A stretch of DNA of 12,456 nucleotides. Origin: JAHDCE01 sp051275765 (lineage in GTDB: Bacteria > Bacteroidota > Bacteroidia > Chitinophagales > Saprospiraceae). Shown here piece after piece: positions 1 through 7,730 of the stretch (position 1 is its first letter; each line of letters starts with the position of its first letter). A program made the position numbers and the translations under genes. The DNA is taken from NCBI GenBank assembly GCA_051275765.1, contig JBNMOV010000109.1, forward strand, positions 1 to 12,456. Direction: 5' to 3'. Under the pieces are notes generated by a model. The model did no database searches. It had not been told where the DNA came from and saw only the letters and a list, made by a program, of their open reading frames with translations.

Positions 1-2
1 TA

Positions 3-1448
3 GAAATTCAATTCTCTGGGGAAGGAGCATATGTAGTATGTGCCACTGCTACAGGTCTGGATGGAACAACATGTTCTACTTGTGTGGATATATTTATAGA
101 AGAATATATCGCACCTCCTTGCGAAGCAGGATTCTGGTATTATCAAGATCCAGCCACAGGCGACTATTATGTAGAAGGCTATACCAATTATGGACAATCT
201 CCATTTACTTATGAATGGACGATTGCAGATTTAGGTGTAGTGATTTCTACGGAGCAATCCTTCTCAATAGATTCTATAGATGGAGTACTTCCAGTCACGC
301 TTTGCCTTACTGTAACAGATGTTAATGGCATGTCTTGCGAATATTGTCAGCCACTGGATGATAGCACAGTCATCTTTCCACCAGATCCATCTGATGGTTG
401 TTTTGATTGGAATATTATAGACTTAGAAGGAGATTGTCCTGAAGTATCTGAGCCAGTTTGTGGTTGCGATGGCGTAACTTATGAAAACAGTTGCATCGCA
501 GAACAATGCTTTGGAATAATAGAATATACTGTTGGACCATGTCCAGGTTACACAGATTCAGGCTTTCCTACAGGTTCAGAAGTTTGTACAGCAGAGTTCT
601 TTTACTATGGACAGCCTAATGGTGCAGAAGGAGTAGATTTATTCTTCTTTGGATTTGGTAATAATGCTGATGATTTTGTTTGGGAGCTAGGAGATGGTAC
701 AACAAGTACAGGGCCAGATGCATTTCTTACAGTAGATGATATTAACACTGTTTCGACATATACAATTTGTATGACTACAGTATCTTTCTGGGATAGTTGT
801 TCTGCGACTATTTGCGAAACCATCGTGTTGGATGCAGATCCTAATGGATGGATAGAAGGCTTTGTCTTCGATAATAGTGATGGAATTGGAGGAAACGGCG
901 AAGGCGGTTTGGTAGAGCGAGTAATGAATAGTGATGGAGAGCCATTGCCAAGTGCATCAGTGACTTTAGAAGATTGGTATGGTAATGTAATCGCATCTAC
1001 TACAACAGATGTAGACGGTAAGTTCAGATTTGAAGAGCTGTACTTTGGAGATTATCATATCCATATCAATATAGAAGGAGCTGAACATGTTCCTTATTTA
1101 GTAACGCTAGATCCCGTCAGACAGTTTGAAGGAGATGTTAATTTTGAATTGACTCCTAATGGCGATGTAGTATCAGGAATAGGAGATGTTGATTTTGCGA
1201 ATAGTATTTCACTATCTCCTAATCCTACTCGTAATGATGTGATGTTGTCATTAGACATCGTTAAGAATACAGAATTGAATATTTCTATAACAGACATGAC
1301 AGGTAGAACGATCGCTCGTTCTGTGGAGCAAGTCAGTCAAGGAACATTCACGAAGCAATTGGATTTGACAAATTTTGCTTCTGGAATTTATCTGATAAGT
1401 ATCCAGTCTGGAGATAGTATCATTACAGAAAAGATAGTTAAGAATTAG
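3..1448 (+). CDS. T9SS-exported multidomain surface protein with Kazal-like and PKD-like modules (5' end outside the window)
   Basis: The reading frame is open from base 3, so the gene starts upstream; the GTG at 84 is an internal valine. About 481 residues are visible. In order they are: the end of one Ig/PKD-like repeat, a full repeat ending in a CEYC motif (about 120-374), a Kazal-type inhibitor-like module with seven cysteines and the core PVCGCDGVTYENSC (about 399-542), a PKD-like domain with the signature WELGDG (about 585-830), a CarboxypepD_reg/SdrD-like beta domain (about 846-1160), and a T9SS type A sorting domain starting LSPNP and ending in EKIVKN (about 1206-1445). This predicts export by the type IX system and attachment to or release from the cell surface. 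The Kazal module may inhibit extracellular serine proteases, but that is inferred from the family only. The protein is a close paralogue of the product encoded at 4344-6518, with the same domain order. Confidence 0.9.
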   Translation, partial: EIQFSGEGAYVVCATATGLDGTTCSTCVDIFIEEYIAPPCEAGFWYYQDPATGDYYVEGYTNYGQSPFTYEWTIADLGVVISTEQSFSIDSIDGVLPVTLCLTVTDVNGMSCEYCQPLDDSTVIFPPDPSDGCFDWNIIDLEGDCPEVSEPVCGCDGVTYENSCIAEQCFGIIEYTVGPCPGYTDSGFPTGSEVCTAEFFYYGQPNGAEGVDLFFFGFGNNADDFVWELGDGTTSTGPDAFLTVDDINTVSTYTICMTTVSFWDSCSATICETIVLDADPNGWIEGFVFDNSDGIGGNGEGGLVERVMNSDGEPLPSASVTLEDWYGNVIASTTTDVDGKFRFEELYFGDYHIHINIEGAEHVPYLVTLDPVRQFEGDVNFELTPNGDVVSGIGDVDFANSISLSPNPTRNDVMLSLDIVKNTELNISITDMTGRTIARSVEQVSQGTFTKQLDLTNFASGIYLISIQSGDSIITEKIVKN

Positions 1449-1466
1449 TAGTAGTTAAAGATTGAT

Positions 1467-1511
1467 AGGAGTTTGTTTTTTAGATGAATTCAAGATTCAT
1501 AACAAACTCTT
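1467..1511. repeat. Bipartite palindrome, left copy of a pair flanking the 1565-2965 gene
   Basis: AGGAGTTTGTT (1467-1477) pairs with AACAAACTCTT (1501-1511) over 11 bp with one G-U pair. Inside it, ATGAAT (1484-1489) pairs with ATTCAT (1495-1500), so the two stems stack on the right side. It lies 18 bp after the stop of the surface-protein gene. A related palindrome at 2981-3014 shares AGGAGTTTG and AACAAACTCTTAGA. Confidence 0.6.
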
Positions 1512-1535
1512 AGAGATTTGATATTTGAAAATAGG

Positions 1536-1573
1536 AAAGCTGACTTCACACGAAGTTGGCTTTTCTATTTTTG
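1536..1573. terminator. Bidirectional rho-independent terminator between convergent genes
   Basis: AAAGCTGACTTC (1536-1547) pairs with GAAGTTGGCTTT (1552-1563) across the loop ACAC. All 12 pairs form in RNA, two of them as G-U wobbles. The plus strand continues with TCTATTTTT. The minus strand leaves the hairpin into CCTATTTTC. The T tract overlaps the stop codon of the minus-strand gene (1565-1567), so one hairpin can end both convergent transcripts. Confidence 0.85.
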
Positions 1574-2965
1574 TATAATCTGCAATAACCAATTTTTATC
1601 TGTCAATGGAGAAGTATTCTCTATTTGTTCTTTTAATTGGAATTTATTGTTTTGATCTTTAATGATCTTATTGAGGCATTTAGTGAAATTGAGATAAATT
1701 TCTCTATTGTCTTCAGAGATTAATTTATTCCTTTTTAAATAAGTCTGAAATGAATTGAGCAAGGACTCTAGAGCATCATATTCGTCAGTTTCATAGTAGA
1801 TTTTTAATAATAATTTTTTAGCACCTAAGATGTAGTAAATGTCAGAATAATCTACATTATTAAGGTGTCGTATGGATTTGTTGAGATCTTTTTTCTTATA
1901 AAATAATTCAGCCATGCTATAATGGTAGGCATCTGTTCTAAATTTAGGCTTTAGTCTTATTTTATTGAGTTCAACAAATGAGGCTGTTTCATCAAATTTT
2001 TCTAATCGTAGGCCTATTTTTATGACATTTTTGAAAGTCCAGGGAGAAATGAAACCGTCCTCAAGCAGTAGTTCTGATTCGATTCCTTTTTGATACATCC
2101 CATAAAGCTCCAGCAAATAATAATCAGTATTCTTATTTTTTACTAATTGCGTGATGCAGTAATTAATCAAGTAATAATATATCTCCTTGAGTTCTTCTTT
2201 TTCAAATGTTTGCTGATATTCATTGAGGAGTTTTTTTACTTCAGAAAAAAACACTTCGTTTTCTTCTGTCATCAATTGGTATAGATTAAAATAGAGATGG
2301 ATGGCAGGATAATTGGAGAAATCATTGCGATTCAATAATTGAATGATTTCAGAAGGTAATTGTGTATTATTTCCGGATATGAATTTATTATTATTTAAAA
2401 TATGGCAAGTATACTTCAGTTTATTAGCCAGATAATAAATGTCCAAAGTCTGTGTAAGCTGCTCTAAGTGAAGATTATTCTTTCTCACCTTTTTTTTGTC
2501 GAAATGTTCTGCTGCTACATTTTTTAATAGGAACGCTCTGTAATAAAAATTAGAATCCCTTTTCAGTGAATTCTCCTGAAGTGCCTGTGCTTTATTATAA
2601 ATAAAATTATAATTCTTGTCCAATCCCCTTTTTACATAGGCATTCATTAAATGATACTCTTGTATCATCGCCCTAGATTCGGTTTCCTTGAGAGAGATAT
2701 ATCGTTCTGCGAGTTTTAGCAATAGATTAGAAAGGTATTTATACTTCTTCTCCTCAAATGCCAGCTTAGGATATACTTTTTTCATGATAAAATGCCGTCC
2801 TATCTTGTGCTGGTCAAAATCTGGTGAGGCTTTCTTCAGAACTTCATACATCAGGATAACCTCCTTTTTTTTATTGAAAAAAGGGGAGTACAAAAACTTG
2901 GAAAATTCTCTAAATTCTTGGCTAGAAAACGATTGTAGAAGTAAGATTATCTTGCTGTTGAGCAT
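1565..2965 (-). CDS. Hypothetical helical protein, Saprospiria-type
   Basis: This is a 466-residue protein starting MLNSKIILLLQSFSSQEF, with ATG at 2963-2965. It has no signal peptide and no membrane span, so it is probably cytoplasmic. It is rich in Leu, Lys, Tyr, Asn and Glu and is predicted largely alpha-helical; the helix-turn-helix spacing through the middle suggests a TPR-like solenoid, though no clear TPR consensus is visible. The N-terminal pattern (leucine-rich helix, then EFREF, then SPFFNKKKE at about residues 27-35) recurs, as I recall, in uncharacterised proteins of Saprospiria. No catalytic motif is visible. It is transcribed alone, converging on the upstream surface-protein gene, and is flanked by two related palindromes. 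The function is unknown. Confidence 0.85.
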   Translation of the reverse strand: MLNSKIILLLQSFSSQEFREFSKFLYSPFFNKKKEVILMYEVLKKASPDFDQHKIGRHFIMKKVYPKLAFEEKKYKYLSNLLLKLAERYISLKETESRAMIQEYHLMNAYVKRGLDKNYNFIYNKAQALQENSLKRDSNFYYRAFLLKNVAAEHFDKKKVRKNNLHLEQLTQTLDIYYLANKLKYTCHILNNNKFISGNNTQLPSEIIQLLNRNDFSNYPAIHLYFNLYQLMTEENEVFFSEVKKLLNEYQQTFEKEELKEIYYYLINYCITQLVKNKNTDYYLLELYGMYQKGIESELLLEDGFISPWTFKNVIKIGLRLEKFDETASFVELNKIRLKPKFRTDAYHYSMAELFYKKKDLNKSIRHLNNVDYSDIYYILGAKKLLLKIYYETDEYDALESLLNSFQTYLKRNKLISEDNREIYLNFTKCLNKIIKDQNNKFQLKEQIENTSPLTDKNWLLQIIQK

Positions 2966-2973
2966 ACCTTAGC

Positions 2974-3014
2974 GTTTGTTAGGAGTTTGATTTTTAAATT
3001 ACTAACAAACTCTT
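2974..3014. repeat. Overlapping palindromes able to form two exclusive hairpins
   Basis: GTTTGTTAG (2974-2982) is a perfect inverted repeat of CTAACAAAC (3002-3010). AGGAGTTTG (2981-2989) pairs with CAAACTCTT (3006-3014), with one G-U pair. The two pairings share bases 2981-2982 and 3006-3010, so only one can form at a time. The site lies immediately upstream of the minus-strand start codon at 2965, in that gene's leader, and resembles the palindrome at 1467-1511. Confidence 0.55.
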
Positions 3015-3144
3015 AGACTAAATATTAGATTTGTAACTAATAAATGTGCTAAAAATAACAACTTTATTTGTTTTAATAGTATTGATTATCAATTAATTAT
3101 GTTTATTTATTCGATTATTTTCACAACTAATAGGCAATATTGTC

Positions 3145-3176
3145 TTTGTTGCAGGAGCTACTTCATCGTACTTTTG
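3145..3176 (+). promoter_or_regulatory. Bacteroidota-type promoter for the dockerin/cohesin-like gene
   Basis: TTTG at 3145-3148 and TACTTTTG at 3169-3176 are separated by 20 bases. This is a near-perfect match to the Bacteroidota sigma consensus TTTG-N19-TAnnTTTG. Transcription would start near 3183, giving a leader of about 25 bases before the ATG at 3210. The site lies inside the longer reading frame that opens at 3099, which argues against that earlier start. Confidence 0.65.
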
Positions 3177-3209
3177 ATACAAGAATTCATATTTCAACCC
3201 AGTTTAGGT

Positions 3210-4304
3210 ATGGTTAACAACATTATAAAAATAAACTTTATCGCAGTATTGCTGACTTTGCTCCCACTCATCGTGTTGGGGCAAGTGAATGATGAGACGA
3301 TTGTTTGGCCAGGAGATGTTAATAATAATGGAGTAGTAAATCACGTAGACGTACTTTATATAGGAGCAGCTTATGGATTCGCAGGAGAAGCAAGAGATAC
3401 TGTTACTATCCAATGGGATAGTGCAGCTGTTCCTGATAGTTGGGGCATGGCATTCCAAAATAATGGGCTAAGCGTAGCTTTTGCAGATTGTGATGGAAAT
3501 GGAGTGGTGGAAGATGCGGACTTAGCTGCCATAGGAGTTAATTATGGCTTAGAACACGATCTCCTTTTGTCTGATTCTTTTCCTCAAGATGTCGGACTTA
3601 GTGATACCGAATTATTCTTCAATACAGGAGGTGATAATCCCGTTGCGATGCCAGGGAGTGTAGTGTCGATTCTTGTCGACTTAGGGACACAAAATATTCC
3701 TGTAGATAATTTTTATGGATTAGCATTTACAATAGAAGTTAATACGAATTACATTGATATGCAATCCCTCATCTTTGATTTTGAGAGCTCATGGATGGAT
3801 CCTCTGAATGAAACCTTAATTACTTATCAAAGAAGGAATGATTCTACATTAGATGTTGTGTTGAGTCGCCGTTCTATGACGACAGTATCAGGAGGAGGAA
3901 CAGTAGGAATATTAAGTCTTATCATAGAAGGAGATGTGCCAGATTTTGCACCAAACATAGAAGTCCTAATCATAAAAGATGTTTATATAGTAGACGAGGA
4001 ACTCAATCAGATTTACGTAACGGACGAGCAAAGCCTTTACCTTGATATTACTAGTCCTATCAGGGAGTTACCAAAGAATGAATTCTCTATCTATCCTAAT
4101 CCAGTGTCAAAAGGAATTTGTACGATTAAAGGTCTGGAAAAGTATTCAGATGTAGAAGTAAGGCTACTAGATATAGCAGGAAGACAGATGAAAGTAGAGT
4201 TGATAGATAATAACCTACATGTAGGAAATCTTCCAACTGGCATATACTTTATCAATGTTAGTACTCCTCGAGGAGTACTAACAGAAAAGATATTTATTAA
4301 ATAA
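3210..4304 (+). CDS. T9SS-exported protein with dockerin-like calcium repeats and a cohesin-like domain
   Basis: The frame is open from an ATG at 3099, but I place the start at 3210. The first 37 codons are unlike a signal sequence and contain the promoter, whereas the ATG at 3210 begins a clean signal peptide (positive start, then AVLLTLLPLIVLGQ). The mature protein (364-residue precursor) has two EF-hand-like calcium loops of dockerin type: DVNNNGVVNHVD (residues 36-47) and DCDGNGVVEDAD (93-104). A beta-rich region at about 148-280 resembles a cohesin fold, and a T9SS type A sorting domain starts at YPNP and ends in EKIFIK (about 291-364). The dockerin part is N-terminal with a 45-residue insert between loops, a form seen in Bacteroidota surface proteins rather than in clostridial cellulosomes. 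The next gene starts 39 bp downstream, so the two may be co-transcribed. The ligand is unknown. Confidence 0.85.
   Translation: MVNNIIKINFIAVLLTLLPLIVLGQVNDETIVWPGDVNNNGVVNHVDVLYIGAAYGFAGEARDTVTIQWDSAAVPDSWGMAFQNNGLSVAFADCDGNGVVEDADLAAIGVNYGLEHDLLLSDSFPQDVGLSDTELFFNTGGDNPVAMPGSVVSILVDLGTQNIPVDNFYGLAFTIEVNTNYIDMQSLIFDFESSWMDPLNETLITYQRRNDSTLDVVLSRRSMTTVSGGGTVGILSLIIEGDVPDFAPNIEVLIIKDVYIVDEELNQIYVTDEQSLYLDITSPIRELPKNEFSIYPNPVSKGICTIKGLEKYSDVEVRLLDIAGRQMKVELIDNNLHVGNLPTGIYFINVSTPRGVLTEKIFIK
4256..4283. repeat. 28-bp perfect palindrome inside a coding sequence
   Basis: TGTTAGTACTCCTC (4256-4269) is followed directly by its exact reverse complement (4270-4283), centred on an XhoI-like CTCGAG. It encodes V-S-T-P-R-G-V-L-T near the C-terminus of the dockerin/cohesin-like protein, 19 bases before its stop codon. 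No T tract follows, so it is not a classical terminator. Confidence 0.8.
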
Positions 4305-4343
4305 TTAATCAGGCATTATATTGCTGAATAAAATCGAATCCAC

Positions 4344-6518
4344 ATGAAAAAGTTATTCTCATTATTATTATTGCTCAGTTGCATTGGTTTTGTCAATGCA
4401 CAGGCACAAGGGAGTTATGTCTACGGACAGGTGTCAGATGACAACGGTAATCCTGTAGCAAATGCTTATGGTTTTATAGAATATACAGACTGTGATACTA
4501 CTCAGTTTGATACTTTGTATACAGACAATCAAGGTATTTATGAATACTTACTGATTGTAGGTTGTACTCAAGGAAGTGTTTATGTTACCTTCTCTTGCCC
4601 TAATTCAGGAGGAACGAGTACGGGACAAGGTTCTTATTTTCCAAACTCTCTAGAAGTTGAAATCAATCTAACGCTTGATTGTGGTACTGTTATTGGAAAT
4701 CCATGCTCCGTTTCATTCTACCAAGGAGACTCACTAGGAATTCCAATTTTAGATGCATACGTTACAGGTGGAGTAGCTCCTTATGTTTACGAATGGACGG
4801 TAGATGGAAACGCAGTTGGTGGAGCTCAATATTTGGATATGGGTAGTTATTCAGATGAAACATACAATGTCTGCGTATCCGTATATGGAGCAAATGGTGT
4901 TGCATGTGAGTATTGTGAATATGTAACTATAGATGCAAGTAATAGCGAATGTTGGACAGGTTTTGGAGTAACAGATACCATTAATGATACATATGTTCTT
5001 GAAGCATGGGCTCAAGGATTAAGTGGAAGTTATGCTTACGAATGGATAATTACTTCTGATTCAGTAACGACTACTTATACAGGAAATACTGTTGATTTAT
5101 CTAGTTTGGGAGATGGAACGTACTCTGTATGTGTAATAGCAGTAGGAGGAGATGGCGACGGTTGCGAATATTGTGAAGATATCACTATAGGTACGCCAGC
5201 ATATTGTGGAGTGTCTTTCTACGAAGTAGATACATTAGGATACAGTCAACTTCAGGCAGTTACTACTGGAACTGCTACTTCTTACCAATACGAATGGTGG
5301 TTGAATGGTAATGTAATAGGATCTGATGATGAAATAGATTTATCCAATTATGCAGATGGAACTTACTATTTCTGTGTAGTAGCTTATGGTAATGATGGTT
5401 CTGTATGTGAATACTGTGCTTCTATCACTATTGGAAACGGAAACGGAGGAGATGAATGTTTGGATTGGAATGTAATAGACCTAGCAAATGCTCCTTGTAC
5501 TATGGATTATAACCCGGTATGTGGATGTGATGGTATAGAATATACCAATGCTTGTATCGCATATTACTGCTTTGGTGTATTGGAATGGACAGATGGACCA
5601 TGTAATTATACAGGAGGAGGAGATAATGGAAATACCAATGGTAATCCATTGGATAGCTTATGTGAAACTACAGCAGAATTCTTCTACTATGGAGACATGA
5701 ATGCTGCTGGCGAATTTGATGTATTCTTCTTCGGATTCGGTGTGGATGCAGATGAGTACTCTTGGGATATGGGAGATGGATCATACTATGCAGGAGATAT
5801 AGTAGAGCATACTTATAGCGTAGATGATAGCATTCAGGCATATACCATTTGCTTGACTACTTGGGCACTACAGGATTCTTGTACTGCTACGATCTGCGAA
5901 ACTATCGTATTGGATGATACACCTAATGGTTATATAGGAGGAGAAGTAGTAGAAGGTGACGGAATAGGAGGAAGTGATGGCGAGGTAGAAAGATTATCTG
6001 GTACAGCAGGAGATCCTATAGCAGAAGTAACTGTTGAGTTGCAAGATCCTACAGGAGCAATTATTGCGACTACGACTACAGATGCACAAGGAAAGTATTC
6101 TTTCAGCGGTTTACAGTTTGGAGATTACTTCGTTCATGTGAATATAGATGGTGTATCTCATTCTCCTGACCATATCACATTGAATCCTGTTGTTCAAGGA
6201 GATAATAATATATCTTATGAAGTTACAGGCGAGCAAGTGGTATTAGGAATAGATGGCGTATCATTTGCATCAGGAATAGGCATGTCTCCTAATCCTACAT
6301 CAGATAATATCAATATCTCTTTAATCCTACACGAAAGTGCAGATATCAATATAGTAGTAACAGATATTTTAGGAAAGACAGTTCGTCAAATAAATGATAA
6401 CTATGACCAAGGTAACCAAACTATCAGATTAGATTTGGGAGGTTTGTCTAGCGGAATTTATATGGTAAGCTTACAATCAAATGGAGAAGTATATACTGAA
6501 AAAGTATTGAAGAAATAG
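4344..6518 (+). CDS. T9SS-exported 724-aa surface protein with Ig/PKD-like repeats and a Kazal-like module
   Basis: A signal peptide (MKKLFSLLLLLSCIGFVNAQ) precedes a CarboxypepD_reg-like domain (about 24-112). Three tandem Ig/SprB-like repeats follow (about 121-197, 203-283, 288-364), each with Y-x-Y-E-W in the middle and ending in CEYC. Then come a Kazal-like module with seven cysteines at 372, 385, 393, 395, 404, 409 and 420 and the core PVCGCDGIEY, a PKD-like domain with WDMGDG (about 440-524), a second CarboxypepD_reg-like domain (about 555-625), and a T9SS type A sorting domain with MSPNP and SSGIYMVSLQ (about 645-724). Cysteine spacing in the Kazal module is almost identical to that of the 5' paralogue. 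The protein is predicted on or outside the cell surface. Its role may be adhesion or protease inhibition; neither is shown by the sequence. Confidence 0.92.
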   Translation: MKKLFSLLLLLSCIGFVNAQAQGSYVYGQVSDDNGNPVANAYGFIEYTDCDTTQFDTLYTDNQGIYEYLLIVGCTQGSVYVTFSCPNSGGTSTGQGSYFPNSLEVEINLTLDCGTVIGNPCSVSFYQGDSLGIPILDAYVTGGVAPYVYEWTVDGNAVGGAQYLDMGSYSDETYNVCVSVYGANGVACEYCEYVTIDASNSECWTGFGVTDTINDTYVLEAWAQGLSGSYAYEWIITSDSVTTTYTGNTVDLSSLGDGTYSVCVIAVGGDGDGCEYCEDITIGTPAYCGVSFYEVDTLGYSQLQAVTTGTATSYQYEWWLNGNVIGSDDEIDLSNYADGTYYFCVVAYGNDGSVCEYCASITIGNGNGGDECLDWNVIDLANAPCTMDYNPVCGCDGIEYTNACIAYYCFGVLEWTDGPCNYTGGGDNGNTNGNPLDSLCETTAEFFYYGDMNAAGEFDVFFFGFGVDADEYSWDMGDGSYYAGDIVEHTYSVDDSIQAYTICLTTWALQDSCTATICETIVLDDTPNGYIGGEVVEGDGIGGSDGEVERLSGTAGDPIAEVTVELQDPTGAIIATTTTDAQGKYSFSGLQFGDYFVHVNIDGVSHSPDHITLNPVVQGDNNISYEVTGEQVVLGIDGVSFASGIGMSPNPTSDNINISLILHESADINIVVTDILGKTVRQINDNYDQGNQTIRLDLGGLSSGIYMVSLQSNGEVYTEKVLKK

Positions 6519-6553
6519 TTTTCCTAGAACTAGTTAGTAGATTTGTAAATGTT

Positions 6554-6595
6554 AAGGAAACCTGCTCTTTTTAAAGAGTGGGTTTCCTTTTTTTT
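6554..6595 (+). terminator. Strong rho-independent terminator
   Basis: A 17-bp stem (6554-6570 with 6573-6589) starts AAGGAAACC and ends GGTTTCCTT. It has two G-U wobbles, a two-base loop, and an eight-base T run (6588-6595). It lies 36 bp after the stop of the 724-aa surface protein and ends that transcript. The remaining intergenic DNA to 6781 holds nothing else I recognise. Confidence 0.92.
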
Positions 6596-6781
6596 ATCAA
6601 TCCAACACCTTCTCTTTCTCCTTCTTTTTTCTTTGTTCCTTCCCAAATTTATTGACCTTATAATTTCTTTTTACACGTATGGCAGTAGATATTACTATCA
6701 ATATAACCATGACCACAGACATTACCTTCATAACAACATTTTATCTCAATCTCTAATACTAAATTAACCAATTCCCAATCA

Positions 6782-7504
6782 CTAACTCCCAACAACCGAT
6801 CCGGGAAAAACTTTGATAGGTGAACCTTCTGCTACCATGATATTATAAGGTATCTGCAGATTTAGAAAAGACCAATTCTCTCCATAAAGAACACCAAAAT
6901 CTACCTTCAGTCCGAAACGTTTCTCTAAAGGGTAAATCCTCCACACAGGATGCTCCACTTGATAATGCATCAACTGTCCTTTATGGTTAGTACCAAAACC
7001 CCATTCATGTTCCTTGAAAAAATGTTCTGTAGATCCTTCAGCAGGAGTATAAGGAGTATTTTCAGCAATGAATTTCCAAGAATGTTTCTGACCTCCCATC
7101 ATCATTTCATAATCCATTATCCATTTCCCTTCTTTCAATACACTTTTCCCCTTCATAGGAATAGCATAATAAGGTTCATTATATACCTTATTAGCTACCA
7201 ATGCAATCATATGCTTAGGCACCAATTCCTTTATAAAAACAACGCCACGTCTACTGTTACCATCCTTATCCATATGTCTCACATAAAACCTTAGATTCAC
7301 CTCAGGGAAATTCATGTGAAAAGGAATAGGAATTCCCTTCACTCGAGTATTCAAAAACTCGAATGCTACAAAACTCACAAAAGCTTTGCCTTTATACAGA
7401 TCTAGTTCCAAACCATCAGGCAGGTAAAGTTCTAATGCCAATGGATCTACAGCATAGGTAAGTAAAATTAGGTTTTTCCATTCAGCAGTCAAGAAAGGTT
7501 GCAT
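6782..7504 (-). CDS. DUF2071 (YqjF-like) family protein
   Basis: This is a 240-residue protein, normal length for DUF2071/COG3361, whose fold is related to acetoacetate decarboxylase. The start is the ATG at 7502-7504, because MQPFLTAEWKNL matches the family N-terminus; two further codons upstream (from a TTG) are open but not needed. Family features are the N-terminal FLTAEWKNL, the segment PEVNLRFYVR, the patch GVVFIKELVPK, and the block EHEWGFG near residue 165. There is no signal peptide, so it is cytoplasmic. The biochemical role of the family is not established; yqjF relatives in Firmicutes have been linked to sensing of aromatic compounds. It is monocistronic on the minus strand, with a strong hairpin in its leader. 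Confidence 0.9.
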   Translation of the reverse strand: MQPFLTAEWKNLILLTYAVDPLALELYLPDGLELDLYKGKAFVSFVAFEFLNTRVKGIPIPFHMNFPEVNLRFYVRHMDKDGNSRRGVVFIKELVPKHMIALVANKVYNEPYYAIPMKGKSVLKEGKWIMDYEMMMGGQKHSWKFIAENTPYTPAEGSTEHFFKEHEWGFGTNHKGQLMHYQVEHPVWRIYPLEKRFGLKVDFGVLYGENWSFLNLQIPYNIMVAEGSPIKVFPGSVVGS

Positions 7505-7520
7505 AGGCAAATATTATTAT

Positions 7521-7560
7521 TTAGACTTCTATCTGTGAGTATTCACAGATAGAAGTCCAA
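7521..7560 (-). promoter_or_regulatory. 18-bp hairpin in the DUF2071 gene leader
   Basis: Bases 7521-7538 pair with 7543-7560 across a four-base loop. One position forms G-U in the minus-strand RNA and is a mismatch in the plus-strand RNA, which favours function on the minus strand. The hairpin ends 16 bases before the ATG. No T tract follows on either strand, so it is not an intrinsic terminator. Confidence 0.6.
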
Positions 7561-7568
7561 CAAAGATA
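7561..7568 (-). promoter_or_regulatory. Candidate -7 promoter element for the DUF2071 gene
   Basis: The minus strand reads TATCTTTG, an exact match to the Bacteroidota -7 element TAnnTTTG. The -33 partner is weak: TTTC at 7591-7594, 22 bases away. Transcription would start near 7555, inside the hairpin at 7521-7560, so the mRNA could begin with a stem-loop. Confidence 0.4.
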
Positions 7569-7691
7569 AAAATGCTAACTTTCTTTTTATGAAAGAAAAA
7601 TAAAGTTCCAGGAAAGGAACACATGATAAGTGGGAGAATACAAAAATATAATGAGTAAGATAGTTTAAATTGCGTTTTACGTAACTTAAAT

Positions 7692-7730
7692 TATCTTGAA
7701 ATCTCAATATCTTGAAATCTCAATATCTTC
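7692..7730. repeat. 16-bp tandem repeat, 2.4 copies
   Basis: TATCTTGAAATCTCAA occurs at 7692-7707 and 7708-7723 without mismatch and is followed by the partial copy TATCTTC. The array abuts the stop codon of the putative anti-sigma gene (TAA at 7731-7733 on the minus strand). Each unit contains an inverted repeat, TTGA/TCAA. Confidence 0.7.

Noticed and set aside
605..823. Open frames opposite the surface-protein genes
   Set aside because: They are antisense shadows of well-supported coding sequence with no protein features.
3099..3209. 37-codon N-terminal extension of the dockerin/cohesin-like protein
   Set aside because: It contains a near-consensus promoter and precedes a good signal peptide starting at 3210.
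6549..6767. 72-residue open frame on the plus strand
   Set aside because: It begins inside a strong terminator hairpin, has no recognisable features and low-complexity Phe/Leu/Tyr composition.
7605..7620. GTTCC/GGAAC inverted repeat and a GGAACTTTA shared with the sigma promoter region
   Set aside because: No GTT at the right spacing, and five-base arms are common by chance.
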